Source: Bacteroidales bacterium
GTDB taxonomy: Bacteria > Bacteroidota > Bacteroidia > Bacteroidales > Muribaculaceae
Assembly: GCA_900770215.1 (NCBI GenBank)
Contig: CAAGJW010000056.1
Coordinates: 1 to 15,158 of the forward strand
Direction: 5' to 3'
Length of the DNA: 15,158 nucleotides
This document shows, one piece after another, positions 14,085-15,158 of the stretch. How positions within the stretch are numbered: position 1 is the stretch's first letter; each line of letters starts with the position of its first letter. Under the pieces are notes generated by a model. That model made no database searches. It saw only the letters and a list, made by a program, of their open reading frames with translations, and was not told the DNA's origin. Both the position numbers and the translations under genes were made by a program.

Positions 14085-14522
14085 ATGGACGACGACAAAA
14101 AATATTGCTACAAGTATCCCCGCCCCGCCGTCACCACCGACTGCGTGCTGCTCTCGCCCGACGGCGGACAGATGCAAGTGCTGCTCGTGGAGCGCGGCCA
14201 CGAGCCCTACAAGGGCTGCTGGGCCCTGCCTGGCGGCTTCATCAACATCGACGAGGACGCGCCTGCCGCCTGCCGCCGCGAGCTCAAGGAGGAGACGGGC
14301 ATCGCCGTGGGACAGCTCATGCAGCTGGGCGCCTACACCAAGCCCGACCGCGACCCGCGCGGCCGCGTGATATCGATCGTGTTTCTGGCCTATGTCGACA
14401 AGCTCGTCGAGCCACAGGCCGGCGACGACGCCAGCAAGGCCCGCTGGTTCAAGCTCACCGAGCTGCCCGACCTGGCCTTCGACCACGCCCAGATACTGCG
14501 CGACGTGGCCGCGATGATATAG
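14085..14522 (+). CDS. Nudix hydrolase, ADP-ribose pyrophosphatase-like
   Basis: The 145-residue cytoplasmic protein has a complete Nudix box at residues 51-73: G51, E57, then R65-E66-L67-K68-E69-E70-T71-G72-I73, fitting Gx5Ex7REUxEExGU. Before it lies LLVERGHEPYKGCWALPGG (33-51). After it come GRVISIVFLAYV and ARWFKLTELPDLAFDHAQIL. The last stretch is typical of the ADP-ribose pyrophosphatase / NrtR-like subgroup, but the winged-helix domain of NrtR regulators is absent. Likely substrates are ADP-ribose or related nucleoside diphosphates. It lies 40 bases after the PrcB-like gene and is the last gene in the window. A hairpin follows at 14557-14595. Confidence 0.92.
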   Translation: MDDDKKYCYKYPRPAVTTDCVLLSPDGGQMQVLLVERGHEPYKGCWALPGGFINIDEDAPAACRRELKEETGIAVGQLMQLGAYTKPDRDPRGRVISIVFLAYVDKLVEPQAGDDASKARWFKLTELPDLAFDHAQILRDVAAMI

Positions 14523-14556
14523 CGCCTATAGCGCCGCGCCACTCCCACCCACAGCA

Positions 14557-14595
14557 CGCCCGGCGGCACACCACTCATCGATGTGCCGCTGGGCG
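14557..14595 (+). terminator. Hairpin after the Nudix gene, possible terminator
   Basis: CGCCCGGCGGCACA (14557-14570) pairs with TGTGCCGCTGGGCG (14582-14595): 14 pairs including one G-T wobble, with an 11-base loop. The following bases, CTTGTTGTCC, are only mildly T-rich, so it may terminate weakly or just protect the mRNA end. It begins 35 bases after the last stop codon on this strand. Confidence 0.5.
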
Positions 14596-14670
14596 CTTGT
14601 TGTCCTATAGCCAGGACACGGTCCTTGTGGCCGTCAGCTGAAAACCAATGAGGATAAGCATGAATTTTTC

Positions 14671-14910
14671 CCAAGCCCGTAGAGGAGGGTGTGCGTCGAC
14701 GATATCCTTTAAGCCCCTGCTATTGTTCCACTGTGTGGGCTACAACCACATAGGTGGCGGCAGAGTTGCACCTGGAGGCGCATTTTCAGTGTATTCCCAC
14801 GTTCTCCGCGGCTGCAACTCTTCGGTCCGGAGGTGGAGTGTAGTTTTGCCAACTGGCATTTGTTGCCTTGCCCGAGGTTAGTGCAGTGGGGGCGTGGTTG
14901 TAGACCGTGA
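14671..14910 (+). repeat. Intergenic mosaic repeat, copy C
   Basis: The final 636 bases (14523-15158) hold no credible gene. This part contains CAAGCCCGTAGAGGAGG (from 14672), similar to the left arm of the palindrome at 15057. It also has GGTGGCGGCAGAGTTGCACC (14754-14773), similar to 10700-10718 and to 15071 onward. GCATTTTCAGTGTATTCC (14780-14797) matches 10652-10669 in 16 of 18 bases. CGTGGTTGTAGACCGTG (14893-14909) is near-identical to 2620-2636 on the opposite strand. An internal 9-base inverted repeat, AGAGTTGCA (14762-14770) with TGCAACTCT (14813-14821), could fold a 60-base hairpin. Confidence 0.65.
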
Positions 14911-14919
14911 AGCGGGCGA

Positions 14920-15035
14920 CAGCATTTAGGCAGGCGACCACGAGCGCGGCAAGGTGGAGACAAAAAAGCCCACGGCAGTGGGCGGCAGCATTTAGGCAGG
15001 CGGTGGAGCGAGCGGCAGTGAGCGCAACCCCTGCA
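14920..15035 (+). repeat. Direct repeat pair and shared repeat block
   Basis: CAGCATTTAGGCAGGCG occurs perfectly at 14920-14936 and 14986-15002, 66 bases apart. The second copy runs into GGCAGGCGGTGGAGCGAGC (14995-15013), which is identical to 2759-2777. GAGCGCAACCCCTGCA (15020-15035) follows and differs by one base from 2788-2803. Two copies with unlike intervening sequence do not make a CRISPR array. Confidence 0.75.
14962..14983 (-). terminator. Minus-strand intrinsic terminator candidate
   Basis: Read on the minus strand, GCCCAC-TGCC-GTGGGC (14983-14968) forms a perfect 6 bp G/C hairpin with a four-base loop, followed immediately by six T (14967-14962). No minus-strand gene ends here within the window, so it would stop a transcript entering from the right, possibly one covering the palindrome at 15055-15149. 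Confidence 0.5.
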
Positions 15036-15054
15036 TTGCGGTCCGCCCCACCCT

Positions 15055-15149
15055 GGCAAGCCCCGTAGGGGTGGCAGAGTTACCAGCCACCTTCAGTGTA
15101 GTGCTACAGTGTGGCACTGGCGTTCTGCCGCCGCCTAACGGGGCTTGCC
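15055..15149. repeat. 95-base imperfect palindrome (long hairpin element)
   Basis: GGCAAGCCCCGT (15055-15066) pairs perfectly with ACGGGGCTTGCC (15138-15149). After a bulged A (15137) and a bulged G (15133), the stem continues through 15067-15078 against 15124-15136 (GGCAGA with TCTGCC). It goes on with CCAG/CTGG (15083-15086 with 15117-15120) and CCAC/GTGG (15087-15090 with 15111-15114). A small TGTAG/CTACA palindrome forms the tip. About 34 pairs form in all. No coding frame explains it. It could be a REP- or MITE-like element or a structured RNA. Confidence 0.8.
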
Positions 15150-15158
15150 CGCGTGAAT

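Noticed and set aside
14841..14848. TAGTTTTG resembling a -7 promoter box
   Set aside because: No TTTG or TTG at 17-23 bases upstream and no gene downstream.
14648..14881. 77-codon plus-strand frame after the Nudix gene
   Set aside because: It overlaps repeat copy C, has no promoter, and shares the FSV-type string only because the repeat is shared with copy B.
14920..15002. CRISPR-like spaced direct repeats
   Set aside because: Only two copies, irregular repeat-like intervening sequence and no cas genes.
14709..15059. 116-codon minus-strand, Cys-rich frame with an internal RLPKCCRPL repeat
   Set aside because: The peptide repeat is just the translation of the 17-base direct repeat; the frame spans a terminator hairpin and several repeats.

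Overview
The window is a chromosomal stretch from a G/C-rich member of the order Bacteroidales (phylum Bacteroidota). Four things point there. Protein families typical of the phylum are present: a Wzi-like outer membrane barrel, DUF1573 proteins, a GlsA/GlsB glycine-lipid pair and a MeaB-type GTPase. Most genes lack a Shine-Dalgarno sequence at useful spacing. Several starts are preceded by the Bacteroidota -7 promoter box TAnnTTTG, often with a TTTG or TTG -33 box. Lipoprotein signal peptides are of the Bacteroidota type. The family cannot be fixed from sequence alone; Muribaculaceae or Prevotellaceae are guesses.

Layout, left to right. At 2-814 lies a distinctly A/T-richer patch: the 3' end of one gene and a complete gene for a small exported protein whose C-termini resemble each other (a tandem paralogue pair), with a duplicated start-codon region between them. 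At 860-1534 is a PorT-like outer membrane barrel. At 1775-2476 is a membrane-anchored TPR protein, closed by a clear intrinsic terminator. A noncoding spacer rich in repeats follows (about 2570-2850), then pyrH with its own promoter. pyrH converges on a minus-strand polytopic membrane protein (3681-5147). The promoter of that gene is divergent from the promoter of an apparent four-gene envelope operon: glsA, glsB, a wzi-like gene and a lipocalin-like lipoprotein gene (5270-9104). tyrS (9192-10496) has its own promoter and terminator. A second repeat-bearing spacer precedes a run of five same-strand genes with small gaps or ATGA overlaps (10851-14522): two DUF1573 proteins, meaB, a PrcB-like lipoprotein and a Nudix hydrolase. 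The last 636 bases hold no credible gene but are packed with repeats and hairpins.

Functionally this is mostly core housekeeping (UMP kinase, tyrosyl-tRNA synthetase, MeaB chaperone) mixed with envelope biogenesis (glycine lipids, outer membrane barrels, lipoproteins).

The least explained material is intergenic. A mosaic family of related sequence blocks recurs at about 2620-2803, 10649-10776 and 14751-15035. It ends in a roughly 95-base, nearly complete palindrome at 15055-15149, with a minus-strand terminator-like hairpin 70 bases away. This is the best candidate here for something undescribed: a mobile palindromic repeat or a structured RNA. No defence system, CRISPR array, tRNA, rRNA or insertion sequence was recognised.
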